From: Mesorhizobium sp. B1-1-8
GTDB lineage: Bacteria > Pseudomonadota > Alphaproteobacteria > Rhizobiales > Rhizobiaceae
Length of the DNA stretch: 64,000 nt
Direction of reading: 5' to 3'
NCBI RefSeq assembly: GCF_006442795.2
Contig: NZ_CP083956.1
Coordinates: 4,379,501-4,443,500, forward strand
Below the pieces are notes generated by a model that was given only the letters and a program-made list of their open reading frames with translations, was not told where the DNA came from and ran no database searches. This document shows positions 55,206 through 63,349 of this stretch, piece after piece. The translations under genes and the position numbers were made by a program. The first letter of the stretch is position 1. Each line of letters begins with the position of its first letter.

Positions 55206-55559
55206 TTGAACACCGCGAACCATGCCGCCTTCGCCGACCTCTCCCGCCCGCTTCTGTCGCCATTGCCGCTCAAAGAGCGCGAACGCCTGGCCGGTGCGTG
55301 GCGCATGGCCAGCCAGGACATTGCCGACGACATCCGCTTCATCCGCCAATATCTGAAGGTGATCGCCGAAAAAGACGAGCGTCTGTCGACGGGCACGCTG
55401 GTCCACGGACGCGCCTATGTCGAAGCCTGCGCGGCCTGGCTGCCGCAGACGATGGCGCGCTATCTCAGCAACCTCAGGCTGATCAGCGAATGCGAGAGCG
55501 CGATGACCGCCGCCGGGGTTCGCTTTGCGCGCTCGAGCGACGCATGGGATGAGGCATAA
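55206..55559 (+). CDS. Unknown 117-aa protein under S24-repressor-type operators
   Basis: Encodes 117 residues, soluble and helical. RPLLSPLPLKERERLAGAWR, MASQDIADDIRFIRQYLKVI and LVHGRAYVEACAAWLPQTMA are the notable segments. No family recognised. Start TTG 55206 is supported by SD GAGGGGG 8 nt upstream and by the promoter at 55151. Because its operators match those of the LexA/CI-like repressor, it is probably induced on DNA damage. It follows the nucleotidyltransferase gene but has its own promoter. Confidence 0.72.
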   Translation: MNTANHAAFADLSRPLLSPLPLKERERLAGAWRMASQDIADDIRFIRQYLKVIAEKDERLSTGTLVHGRAYVEACAAWLPQTMARYLSNLRLISECESAMTAAGVRFARSSDAWDEA

Positions 55560-55665
55560 AGCATGTCACGTGAAAACGGATTCACGCGACATGATTTACG
55601 TCTTTTGATCTTAAGCATGTCTTTGTCCCGAAACCCGCTGCGCACTTTCGGGAGACATGCTTTAG
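55558..55665. repeat. REP-B repeat, full copy
   Basis: About 108 nt with the outer palindrome AAAGCATGTC...GACATGCTTTAG and inner GAAAACGGATTCACGCGACA; the block AGCATGTCTTTGTCCCGAAA is shared with three other copies. The rest of the gap to 55880 shows nothing else. Confidence 0.8.
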
Positions 55666-55880
55666 GCGCGGTAAGCCAGAGGTGCCTGTGCGAAGGAACG
55701 GGATAAGGGCAGCCGCCCGAAAAACACCGCCCTGGCGCCCCGTTGCAACCCTTGGGCCGCGTCCTGGAAAATGCATCGTTTCACACAATTGCCAATTGGT
55801 GGACGCAGACGGGCGGCCGGTAGTTTAATTCGCTTCAGGCGAAGGAGGGCGTAGCCGCATACCAGGGAGGAATTCGTTTG

Positions 55881-56084
55881 ATGGACCAGCAAATCGACAT
55901 CGGAATACACCCCGACGATCAGCCTTACGAAGTCACCTCATTCGCCAGAAAGCATGGGCTGACGATCCCGGTCGCGGACGCGGTCCTGTTCGCCAAGGGT
56001 CCGTCGCGGGCCGCTTGCGACACGGCAGCACATGCCTTCCTCTGCGCGGTTGCCCATTACGCCAGGAAGCAAGCGGCACGCTAA
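55881..56084 (+). CDS. DUF3606-like small protein
   Basis: Encodes 67 residues. YEVTSFARKHGLTIPVADAV and LFAKGPSRAACDTAAHAFL fit the DUF3606 pattern (YEVxxWxxKxGVs...L..AV...G.s...v). Function unknown, common in rhizobia. GGGAGGAA precedes the start; the ATG at 55881 is preferred over the TTG just before it. Confidence 0.65.
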   Translation: MDQQIDIGIHPDDQPYEVTSFARKHGLTIPVADAVLFAKGPSRAACDTAAHAFLCAVAHYARKQAAR

Positions 56085-56167
56085 CACGTCTTGCCAGGCA
56101 ACCCCTATTCGCCAAGCCTTCATCGTGCCACGGCGCGGTGAAGGCTTGCAGAAGCCCATCTCTGTTC

Positions 56168-56668
56168 CTACCAGCTGAACTGCAGCCCCGCATTGCCGCC
56201 GACCTGGCTGCCGGCGAAGGCGATGCCGAGCGTGCCGGTCAGCCGGCCGCCATGGGCAAAGCCTTCGCTCAGCACCGCGGCGCCCGTGATGCCGAAAGCG
56301 TTGGCGTCGCCGGCATTGCCCCAGTTGACGCGCACACCGAAATGCTCGCCCTGGACCAGATCGGGCGCGGCAAGGGCAGCCGAGATCGAGGCGTTCTCAA
56401 AGGCGCGCGTGATGCGATTGTCGATATCGTCCACTTCTTTTGCCAGAGCGGTCTTGCCGGTGAGTGTGGTGGTTCCGCCCTCGCCGTCATCGACTTGCCG
56501 TTTGGTCACGCCGGTGTCGGCATTGATGCAGGTGTCGGTACCGGGGCTATAGTAATATCGCGCTCCGTATATGGAACAGACTCGGACATATTCGACTGCC
56601 GCCTGGGATGGTGCCGCGACGAACGTCATCACGCCGAGAATTGCCGACGCAAGAAGATATCTGAACAT
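56168..56668 (-). CDS. Outer membrane protein with Porin_2-like N-terminus and YadA-like barrel
   Basis: Encodes 166 residues. A signal peptide (AAPSQA) precedes [20 protein letters not shown], which resembles the mature start of Porin_2 (Omp2b-type) porins. A short helical segment ([20 protein letters not shown]) follows, then four strand-like stretches ending NAGLQFSW, resembling a trimeric-autotransporter anchor. Such a protein would form a small, probably trimeric barrel. Paralog directly upstream. Confidence 0.75.
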   Translation of the reverse strand: MFRYLLASAILGVMTFVAAPSQAAVEYVRVCSIYGARYYYSPGTDTCINADTGVTKRQVDDGEGGTTTLTGKTALAKEVDDIDNRITRAFENASISAALAAPDLVQGEHFGVRVNWGNAGDANAFGITGAAVLSEGFAHGGRLTGTLGIAFAGSQVGGNAGLQFSW

Positions 56669-56686
56669 GGTTGCCCCCAGCCGCTC

Positions 56687-57187
56687 TTACCAGGTGAGCT
56701 GCAGGCCGGCGTTGCCGCCGACCGTCTTGCCGGAGAAGGCAACGCCCGCGGCGCCCGCCAGCCGGCCGGCGCCGCCAGGCATGAAGCCTTCGCCGAGCAC
56801 CGCCGCGCCAGTGACGCCCATGGCGTTGGATTGACCGGCGTTGCCCCAGTTGACGCGTATGCCGAAATGCTCGCCCTGCACCAGATCCGGGCTGGTCAGC
56901 GCCGAAGCCACCGAAGCGCCTTCGAAGGCGCGCTGGACGCGGCCGTCGATGTCGTCGACCTTGCTCGCCAGCGCGGTCTTTCCGTTGACCACGCCATTTT
57001 CGGTCGCGCGACGCGTCTCGCCGGTGTTGGCATTGATGCAGGTATCGGTGCCGGGGCTGTAATAGTATTGCGCGCCATAGGCCGAGCACACCTTGACATA
57101 CTCGACTGGTGCCGCCAGGGCCGGCACTGACAGGCTGCTTGCCGCAATCACAAACGCTAATGGAATGACGTGGTTGATGCGCTGCAT
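56687..57187 (-). CDS. Outer membrane protein with Porin_2-like N-terminus and YadA-like barrel, paralog
   Basis: Encodes 166 residues and matches the downstream gene segment by segment: signal (SVPALA), VEYVKVCSAYGAQYYYSPGT, helix [40 protein letters not shown] and terminal AGLQLTW. The two genes are 18 nt apart and arose by tandem duplication. The two conserved Cys (VKVCSAYG and DTCINAN) likely form a disulfide. Confidence 0.75.
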   Translation of the reverse strand: MQRINHVIPLAFVIAASSLSVPALAAPVEYVKVCSAYGAQYYYSPGTDTCINANTGETRRATENGVVNGKTALASKVDDIDGRVQRAFEGASVASALTSPDLVQGEHFGIRVNWGNAGQSNAMGVTGAAVLGEGFMPGGAGRLAGAAGVAFSGKTVGGNAGLQLTW

Positions 57188-57260
57188 GCTTGTGCCCCAA
57201 AGCTCGCGTAAATGAAACCTCTGCGCGAAAGGCGCATCCGGGACGGCACTCTGTCAACGG

Positions 57261-57545
57261 CGCGATCAGTCTAATACCTGACTTTCACTGGGGTCATTCA
57301 GATGAGTGCGCGACTGTTGCAGCGACGCCACATCGAAAGACTCGATCTATCCAGTAGAGATCTGGTGTGCAAAGCTTATAATTAACGTTTGCTAATTTTA
57401 ATCGCTCTAATATTCTGGCGATGCCGCATGCCAAAGTCGGGGTCAGGCCATCTCACCCGCGATCACAAATTCTTCGTATCGTCAGGTGTGCCGCTGCAGA
57501 GGGCGAGGCGGATGGCGCCACGGTCATGCACGGGAGGTAAGTCCC
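57261..57545. other. Gene-free gap
   Basis: 285 nt with an AT-rich patch (TTATAATTAACG) near 57380. I see no gene or RNA here that I can support. Confidence 0.4.
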
Positions 57546-57824
57546 CTAAGGCTCGAACTTTTCCGGAACGCCATAAAACTGGACGCCGAGCCGTTCCCTT
57601 CTCCGCCAACGCGCCACCGCCTGGTAGATGGTCCCGTCGGCCGGAACCTTCAGAAGAAAGCGATCCGGCACCAGGCTTTCGGCAGGCACAAGCAATTCGG
57701 CGCCCCTTTCATGCTGGTTGCGAACCGAGCAATTTATCGTGGGGTCCGTCATGATGGTGGCCGTCTTGAAAACGGTCTCGCGCTGGTGAAGGCGACGCTC
57801 TTTCCTGGGTTCACTCGGTTCCAT
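57546..57824 (-). CDS. PilZ domain protein
   Basis: Encodes 92 residues. A single PilZ domain: the c-di-GMP-binding RxxxR is at ERRLHQRETVFKTA and the [D/N]xSxxG-like site is CSVRNQHERGAELL. The second motif is atypical, so c-di-GMP binding is uncertain. Start Met 57824; a GTG 12 nt upstream is possible. No SD is clear. Confidence 0.75.
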   Translation of the reverse strand: MEPSEPRKERRLHQRETVFKTATIMTDPTINCSVRNQHERGAELLVPAESLVPDRFLLKVPADGTIYQAVARWRRRERLGVQFYGVPEKFEP

Positions 57825-57847
57825 GGCGGTGTCCACCTGGCCAGACT

Positions 57848-57930
57848 AAAGCCTGTCGTGAAAAAGGATTCACGCGACAGGCTTTAGGTCCTTGATTTTG
57901 AGCATGTCTTTGTCCCGAGACATGCTCTAA
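57848..57930. repeat. REP-B repeat, variant copy
   Basis: AAAGCCTGTCGTGAAAAAGG...CGCGACAGGCTTTAG followed by AGCATGTCTTTGTCCCGAGA; same organisation as 55558-55665 but shorter. Confidence 0.78.
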
Positions 57931-58033
57931 GTCATGATCCAGGTTCGTGCCGGAAGCCTGAATCCCGGCGACGAAGCCGACCTTGAAAAGACGCGCAGTT
58001 TCCAATTTGTCCGTGGTCGAGGTCGCGACCTTC

Positions 58034-58279
58034 TCAGCCCTTGGCTTTTTGCTTGGCGGACGCCTTGGCCTTGGCCGGCTTTTCCGCCTTGGCCGCCTTT
58101 GGCTTGTCCGCCTTGGCGGTGGCCGCCTTCCCCGCAGCCTTGGTTTTCGGCTTCTTCTCGCCGTCGACCTCTGCCGTCGCCTGCTCCCAATGCTCCATAT
58201 GCGCGCCTTCCGGACGGCCAGCCTGTTCCCAGATCTCGTGCGCGCGCCGGCGAATGCGTTCCTGCCTGTCGTCCGTCAC
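58034..58279 (-). CDS. DUF2934 protein with Lys/Ala-rich tail
   Basis: Encodes 81 residues. The N-terminal half RQERIRRRAHEIWEQAGRPE + GAHMEHWEQA is the DUF2934 motif. The C-terminal ~45 residues are a histone H1-like Ala/Lys repeat (AKADKPKAAKAEKPAKAKAS). It could bind DNA. GTG 58279 with AAGGAG 6 nt upstream. Confidence 0.8.
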   Translation of the reverse strand: MTDDRQERIRRRAHEIWEQAGRPEGAHMEHWEQATAEVDGEKKPKTKAAGKAATAKADKPKAAKAEKPAKAKASAKQKAKG

Positions 58280-58388
58280 TGTCGTCTCCTTGAATCGGGA
58301 CCGTTCCCCGGCGGAAACATTAGCCGAATTTTCAAGCGCCGTCTTGCACGGAGACGTGACGGGCGTCCCGCTTTTCGCGCGAATGCCT

Positions 58389-58598
58389 TCAATGTCGGTC
58401 GGAAAGAACCGTGATGCCAAGATAGGCTGCCTTCTTGGCAATCAGCCCAGCCAGATCGGCGTCGGAACGATCGGTCCCCGTCCGCTGGCGCAGCAGCGCG
58501 ATCGCCTCTTTCATCGACAGGAGGCCCGCACTGCGCTCGGTCAGCAGCTTGTCGACCTGTTGGGCAATGCTGGGTGATTCGACATGGGGGTGGTGCAT
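58389..58598 (-). CDS. Small ANTAR-like/hypothetical protein
   Basis: Encodes 69 residues. QQVDKLLTERSAGLLSMKEA and IALLRQRTGTDRSDADLAGL recall the ANTAR-type RNA-binding helix pattern (gxlM...eeAf.lLr..a), here in a short stand-alone form. The resemblance is weak. AAAGGAG lies 8 nt before ATG 58598. Confidence 0.6.
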   Translation of the reverse strand: MHHPHVESPSIAQQVDKLLTERSAGLLSMKEAIALLRQRTGTDRSDADLAGLIAKKAAYLGITVLSDRH

Positions 58599-58677
58599 GG
58601 CAACGACTCCTTTCCTAGGAGCCGACATCCTCCCGCCGAGGACGGCGGGAGGATCGGGGCTCATCGGCACGCTGGCG

Positions 58678-58977
58678 TCACTCGATAACCTGGACGACTC
58701 TGCGCGTGCCTGGATCGATCAGCACGGTGTGGTCGTTGACGACAGCATACCGATACCGAACGTCCGGCACCTGCTGCAGCTCAACCGTATCCGGCACCGT
58801 CGAGCCTACACCAAGCTCGAGGCCGAGAACGTTGACCGAGGCGATCGGGTGCTTGTGGACGTATTCCTTGACGACGGTCTGCTGCTCGGGGGTCACGATC
58901 ACCTCGTCCGCAGCTGCGAAGCCGACGCCGGCAGCCAGGGCGAGACCGGCGACAGCAGGAATGAGAATGCGTTTCAT
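58678..58977 (-). CDS. DUF1236 secreted protein 1
   Basis: Encodes 99 residues. A signal peptide (LAAGVGFAAA) precedes the DUF1236 core VGSTVPDTVELQQVPDVRYR and TVLIDPGTRRVVQVIE. A periplasmic protein of unknown role, common in rhizobia. ATG 58977 is 7 nt after AGGAG; an adjacent ATG at 58980 is possible. Confidence 0.85.
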   Translation of the reverse strand: MKRILIPAVAGLALAAGVGFAAADEVIVTPEQQTVVKEYVHKHPIASVNVLGLELGVGSTVPDTVELQQVPDVRYRYAVVNDHTVLIDPGTRRVVQVIE

Positions 58978-59185
58978 CATAAGTCTCCTGTTGCGTTGGC
59001 GAGCTCCGCACTGCCTCCGCGCAAGGCGAAAACACCGGCAAGTCGAACATAGGAGCTCCGCAAGCAAACGCCCCCGGTTAAGTCTTGTTCCGCCAGCATG
59101 GACTAATTCATCCGATCCGCCGGTTCGACGGGAACCCTGGCGGCGACTTCGCATTGAAAGGTTTTGACGACTCAAGGGCTTGATC

Positions 59186-59554
59186 ATGAATGAAATTCTT
59201 CTCAGGAGCGACGTGCCGCTTCGCGCCCCGGTGGCAATTGCTGTCGGCGCCGGCTTCAAGCGCGAGATCGCCTCGCTGACCGCCATGCAGAACTTCCTCA
59301 AGGAGTGGGCAGCCGGCAATGCGCGGGAGAAAAGACGGGCGGCCATGCGCGCCTGCGAGGCGGCGCGGGCCGGGCAAATGGAGCTCGATGAAGCACGCCA
59401 GGCCTTCCTCGGCTTCGCCGAGAAGGCCGGGATCCTGTGGACCGGCGTCGATCCGGTCGCGGCGCTGCGTGAAGCGAAGATCAGTCGCGCCAGAGTTCGG
59501 CGCGACAGCCAGGCGCACCCGCAGAGAAAAGCCCCACGCTTTGGCCGTCGTTGA
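59186..59554 (+). CDS. DUF982 protein
   Basis: Encodes 122 residues. The DUF982 pattern is visible as VAIAVGAGFKREIASLTAMQ, NFLKEWAAGNAREKRRAAMR and ELDEARQAFLGFAEKAGI. These rhizobial proteins are unstudied and often multi-copy. The C-terminal extension is Arg-rich. ATG 59186. Confidence 0.78.
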   Translation: MNEILLRSDVPLRAPVAIAVGAGFKREIASLTAMQNFLKEWAAGNAREKRRAAMRACEAARAGQMELDEARQAFLGFAEKAGILWTGVDPVAALREAKISRARVRRDSQAHPQRKAPRFGRR

Positions 59555-59836
59555 AGGCGTGACGAGTAGCCGCCGCGCCGCACGGGATCAGTCGATCAGG
59601 GAGCTGGGAACAGCTGCCGTCACCAAGGACAGCGCTCGTTTAGCAGCCGCCTTTCATAGGCTTTTTCATCTTGAACCCGCTGCCCGTTTTCAGCCCCACT
59701 ACGCGCAACCAGCCGCTGTCAATCTGCGGACCGCACGACAAGGTTGCCGGCGTCGGCCGCGGCAGATATGCCACCAGCCGTCGCCGCGGCGGCGGAGCGC
59801 CGGGCAATCAGGCAGAAATCGGGGACGGGACGGCTG

Positions 59837-60058
59837 TCAGTTCAGCGACGATTCGCCCAGCGTCTCGGTGAGGAAGGACGCGGCGATCAGATCGTCCGCG
59901 TCGATGCGTAGGGAGCCCTCGCCGTCCCCCATGATGGCCGCGACCTTCTGAAAAGTCTTTATCTCGTGTTCGGTAATGCTGGCGTTCCGCATCCTGGCTC
60001 TCAGATCGGCGACACGCATCCCGAGCGAACGGGATGTTCCGATTTCTCTGTTCGACAT
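59837..60058 (-). CDS. Small conserved hypothetical protein
   Basis: Encodes 73 residues, helical (LGMRVADLRARMRNASITEH) with an acidic C-terminal half (MGDGEGSLRIDADDLIAASF). GGAGGAGGA lies ~12 nt upstream of the ATG. No family recognised. Confidence 0.6.
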   Translation of the reverse strand: MSNREIGTSRSLGMRVADLRARMRNASITEHEIKTFQKVAAIMGDGEGSLRIDADDLIAASFLTETLGESSLN

Positions 60059-60247
60059 TTTGGTCAGTCCTCCTCCCCCGTGCCCGTTTCGCCGCCGCCC
60101 GATCCGCACTGCCCATAGCTTGTGTCGTATATGAGGCAACGCGAATACAGAGCCGCCAACGCACTGTAGAACGGAAGGTTCCGTCAATTCGTGGTAAATA
60201 TTGGGTTAACGGCCCGCCGCTCGTCGGAGCGACGGGCCAGTCCGACA

Positions 60248-60547
60248 TCACTGAAGGATCTTGACGATCTTGCGTGTGCCGGGATCGACGATGACCGTCT
60301 GGTTATCGACGACGACATAGCGGTATTTGACGTTCGGCACTTCGTGCAGCTCGACCGTATCGGGAAGGACACTGCCGATGCTGAGCTGGACGCCCGGTAC
60401 CTTTACCGAGGCCAGCGGCTGCTTTTGCACATATTCGCGGATAACCGTTTCCTGCTCGGGCTGGATGACGACATCCTGGGCGGCGGCGGCGCCGACGCCG
60501 GCGAGAAGCAGGAACCCTGCCGCGGCAGTGGCGAGGTGCATTTTCAT
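60248..60547 (-). CDS. DUF1236 secreted protein 2
   Basis: Encodes 99 residues, a clear paralog of the 58678-58977 product. Signal peptide (LAGVGAAAA); EQETVIREYVQKQPLASVKV; LPDTVELHEVPNVKYRYVVV; TVIVDPGTRKIVKILQ. SD AGGAGA precedes the ATG. Confidence 0.87.
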   Translation of the reverse strand: MKMHLATAAAGFLLLAGVGAAAAQDVVIQPEQETVIREYVQKQPLASVKVPGVQLSIGSVLPDTVELHEVPNVKYRYVVVDNQTVIVDPGTRKIVKILQ

Positions 60548-60748
60548 TGATCGTCTCCTTTCGTGGGTGTTCGCCTCCTCCGCTGCGCCTGCGATTCTCC
60601 ACAGCCGGTCGGCAATGGCCCTAACGCCATTGGCCAAGGCTTGTTCCTGAAAAATTCAGCAGCGGCGCTTGCGCCAAAGAATTTCGGAACAATGGCTTCC
60701 AGCCCGGGTTAGTCCAGCGAAGGGACAGACTTTCCGAGGAGAAATCAG

Positions 60749-61561
60749 ATGAAACATCTTCTGATCACAAGCATGATCGCGCTGGGCGTCAGTTGCGGCG
60801 CCGCGATGGCGCAGACCGAATCAGCGCAACCGAGCGGTGGCGACAATTGTGCCGCCGGCCAGACCGACTGCCAGAAGGGCGGCAAGGCCGGGCAGGCCCA
60901 GGGCCAGATGAAGTCTCAGACCGAGCAGAATGCCCAAGGCAAAGCTGGTGCCAAGACCAATGAGCAGGCTCAGGGCAAAACGCAGATGAAGACCAATGAG
61001 CAGGCGCAAGGTCAGGCTGGCACCAAGACCGAGGAGCAGGCTCAGGGTACGGCCAAGTGCCAGACCGGCATGGCCAATTGCCCGAAGGGCGCCAAGACGA
61101 ACGAACAGGCCCAGGGCAAGACCAAGATGAAGACCAATGAGCAGGCCCAGGGCAAGACCGGCACCAGCACCGAGCAGAACGCCCAGGGCACCACCAAGAT
61201 GCAGACCCAGCAGAATGCTCAGGGCAAGACGGGCACCAGCACCCAGCAGAATGCTCAGAGCAACACCAACGTCCAGACCGACCAGAACAAGACGGCCTCG
61301 ATCAACAACGTGACCGTCGAGCAGAAAACGCAGGTCACGCAGATCATCCGCGAGACCAGGGTCGAGCCTGTGACGAATGTCGATTTCGACATTTCGGTCG
61401 GCATCGAGGTGCCGCGGCATAAGGTGCGCCTGCATCGGCTGCCGGCCCGCATCGTCAAGATCGTCCCGGCCTACGAAAATTATGAGTATTTCGTGCTGGC
61501 GGATGGACGCATCGTCATCGTCGATCCGGACACCTACAAGATCGTGCTGGTCCTGACCTGA
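60749..61561 (+). CDS. DUF1236 secreted protein 3 with Gln/Thr/Lys repeat expansion
   Basis: Encodes 270 residues. A signal peptide (SCGAAMA) is followed by ~150 residues of degenerate repeats (units like KTNEQAQGKTQM, STEQNAQGTTKM and two CQTGMANCPKG-like Cys segments). The C-terminal DUF1236 domain contains VGIEVPRHKVRLHRLPARIV and IVDPDTYKIVLVLT. The repeat region is low-complexity and likely unfolded, probably grown by slippage. Confidence 0.85.
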   Translation: MKHLLITSMIALGVSCGAAMAQTESAQPSGGDNCAAGQTDCQKGGKAGQAQGQMKSQTEQNAQGKAGAKTNEQAQGKTQMKTNEQAQGQAGTKTEEQAQGTAKCQTGMANCPKGAKTNEQAQGKTKMKTNEQAQGKTGTSTEQNAQGTTKMQTQQNAQGKTGTSTQQNAQSNTNVQTDQNKTASINNVTVEQKTQVTQIIRETRVEPVTNVDFDISVGIEVPRHKVRLHRLPARIVKIVPAYENYEYFVLADGRIVIVDPDTYKIVLVLT

Positions 61562-61583
61562 TCCGGACGGCATCTCGAGAAAC

Positions 61584-61617
61584 GGCTCGCTGCGCTTCGC
61601 ACGGCGAGCCCTTTTTT
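61584..61617 (+). terminator. Intrinsic terminator after DUF1236 gene 3
   Basis: GGCTCGC-N13-GCGAGCC followed by CTTTTTT, 23 nt after the stop codon. The rest of the gap to 61985 shows no other supported feature. Confidence 0.85.
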
Positions 61618-61985
61618 GCCCTCGATTCGAGTTTCTTCATGTTTGGCGCCTTGTTCGCGCGACATGTTTTAGCCGACAAGGATCCCTACTGCTGAAGGCA
61701 AAGACGGTTCCCGGAAGCCAGCGCGCTTCATGCATGCTGCGTTCCATCAACTTTTCCCCAATTGATACGACAATATGGAACGGGATGCCGTTTTGCTGGT
61801 TCCTGAAGCAGAGGTCTCCTCGACCAAAGGTCCTCGCGCCATGGGCCGAAAGACCGATGGAAGGACGGCCGCCGGCAGACCTTGTTGATGCTTGCGATCC
61901 AGCCGGAAAAAGTGCATGGGTCGAGGCGGGTAGAGAAATGGGCGAGATCGCCACGACCAGGTCGTCGCGGCGCTCGGTTGGGCAA

Positions 61986-62279
61986 ATGTATTTTCCGCAA
62001 TTTCTTGTGGGAATGACGGCAACGCTACTGGTGATCCTCGGCTGGACTTATGCATCCACCGGATCGCTCGGGCAGTCGCTGGGCTGGACGTTCCTCGCAG
62101 GCGTGATACTGCAGGCAGGTTACTTCGCGGCGGTGTTGTGGCTCATCCGCAGTCAAGGCCGCGCGACGGACGAGGCGAAAGCCGACAGCGGCGTCGCGCC
62201 GGCCAAGCTGCCAGGCCCGTTCGAGCGGGACGGCATCATCCAGTCGCTCATTTCGCGGCTGTTCCCGAGGCTGCCTTAA
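61986..62279 (+). CDS. ExoX-like exopolysaccharide production repressor
   Basis: Encodes 97 residues. MYFPQFLVGMTATLLVILGW and the second helix WTFLAGVILQAGYFAAVLWL match ExoX-family small inner membrane proteins (two helices, MYxP start), which lower exopolysaccharide synthesis after translation. A Met at 61938 would add 16 residues; the shorter start is chosen from family similarity, since no SD is clear. Confidence 0.72.
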   Translation: MYFPQFLVGMTATLLVILGWTYASTGSLGQSLGWTFLAGVILQAGYFAAVLWLIRSQGRATDEAKADSGVAPAKLPGPFERDGIIQSLISRLFPRLP

Positions 62280-62337
62280 GCCGGCGGTTTATCCGCTGCC
62301 GGGCGGCCCGTGTGGCCACCCGGTTCGGACCAAACCG

Positions 62338-62745
62338 TCAGCGGGCCGCGGCAGGCGTTGCCGAGCGCACCGTTTCCGAAGACGAGAACACCACGAAGGC
62401 AAAGACCAGCACGGCGGCGGCAACGATCAACGAGCCGACCGCCACGACCGGTTCGGCCTCGGGATGGGCCTGCGCCAGCATCCAGTAGAGCGCCGGCAGC
62501 ATGATGACGATGCCGAGCGTATAGAGGCCGTAGTGGATCATGGCGACACGGCGCTCGGCCTTGGCCGGATTGAGCGCGTAGTAGCCGCCGAAGATGGCGC
62601 TGGTGACCCAGCCGAGAAGGTTAATGTGGGCATGCGCCGGGAAGGCGCCGTGATCGCCCGAAATCGCCATCTGCAGCCCGGCCGCCACGCCCAGGACGAG
62701 AAAGACGATCGCCGTCTTGAAGAAAAGTTCCGCTACCCGTGGCAT
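62338..62745 (-). CDS. Small four-helix membrane protein, heme-copper oxidase-like
   Basis: Encodes 135 residues. Four membrane helices: FFKTAIVFLVLGVAAGLQMA, the HINLLGWVTSAIFGGYYAL span, YGLYTLGIVIMLPALYWML and VAVGSLIVAAAVLVFAFVVF. The HAHINLLGW motif and His in IHYGLY recall heme-ligand helices of oxidase/NorB-like proteins, so it may bind heme. Often annotated as cytochrome-c oxidase-like. Function unknown. Confidence 0.75.
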   Translation of the reverse strand: MPRVAELFFKTAIVFLVLGVAAGLQMAISGDHGAFPAHAHINLLGWVTSAIFGGYYALNPAKAERRVAMIHYGLYTLGIVIMLPALYWMLAQAHPEAEPVVAVGSLIVAAAVLVFAFVVFSSSETVRSATPAAAR

Positions 62746-62899
62746 CTTGTTGTCCTCCCAATGCCGTTAAACCCGACTCCGTTAAGTCTACACGCCGAAG
62801 GGCAAGTTGGCCAAGGAGTGATTTTTGCACAGGGTCTTTGGGAAGCCCTTCGGATGACGGCAGCCGCCTTCCGGCCCGGGAAACAGGGCACTCAGTCTT

Positions 62900-62952
62900 A
62901 AAGCATGTCTTTGCCCGAGACCGCTGCACACTTTCGGAGAGTCATGCTTCAG
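62900..62952. repeat. REP-B repeat, partial copy
   Basis: AAAGCATGTCTTTGCCCGAG with the CCGCTGCACACTTTCGG core, about half the full repeat. Confidence 0.75.
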
Positions 62953-62983
62953 TTGTGTGATTTTCTCACGGCCGCGAGGTTTC

Positions 62984-63292
62984 TTATGGCCCGGGAACGC
63001 GGCGGCTAATCTCTTCGCCCGGTTCACGAGTGGTTGTCTGCTTGAGAAACAGCCTGGCGTATTCTGCCCAATCGGAAGCTGAGACCCCGCGCTCGCGAGC
63101 GCATTTTTGGAAGACCTCGCGCAAAGCGTCGAGATCGAAGGCCGAAGGCCACTCCGCTTCATCCATCGCCGTCTCTACCCCAGAGGCTAGCAAGGCCATT
63201 CCATATGCCCGGTAAGTTCGTGCCTTCAAGACCAAGGCCTTGACTTCTTTTGGGTGCAAACACGGATCGGGGGTTTGCTTCGCGCAAAACAA
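62984..63292 (-). CDS. Hypothetical protein, start uncertain
   Basis: Up to 102 residues, soluble and helical: PKEVKALVLKARTYRAYGMA, EWPSAFDLDALREVFQKCAR. The TTG at 63292 is the longest start but lacks an SD, so the true start may be downstream. No family recognised. Confidence 0.45.
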   Translation of the reverse strand: MFCAKQTPDPCLHPKEVKALVLKARTYRAYGMALLASGVETAMDEAEWPSAFDLDALREVFQKCARERGVSASDWAEYARLFLKQTTTREPGEEISRRVPGP

Positions 63293-63349
63293 TGCCGCCG
63301 AGCCAAAGGCCCGGCGGCATCTCGGTTCACCCTCTGGCGGCGATCGCCC

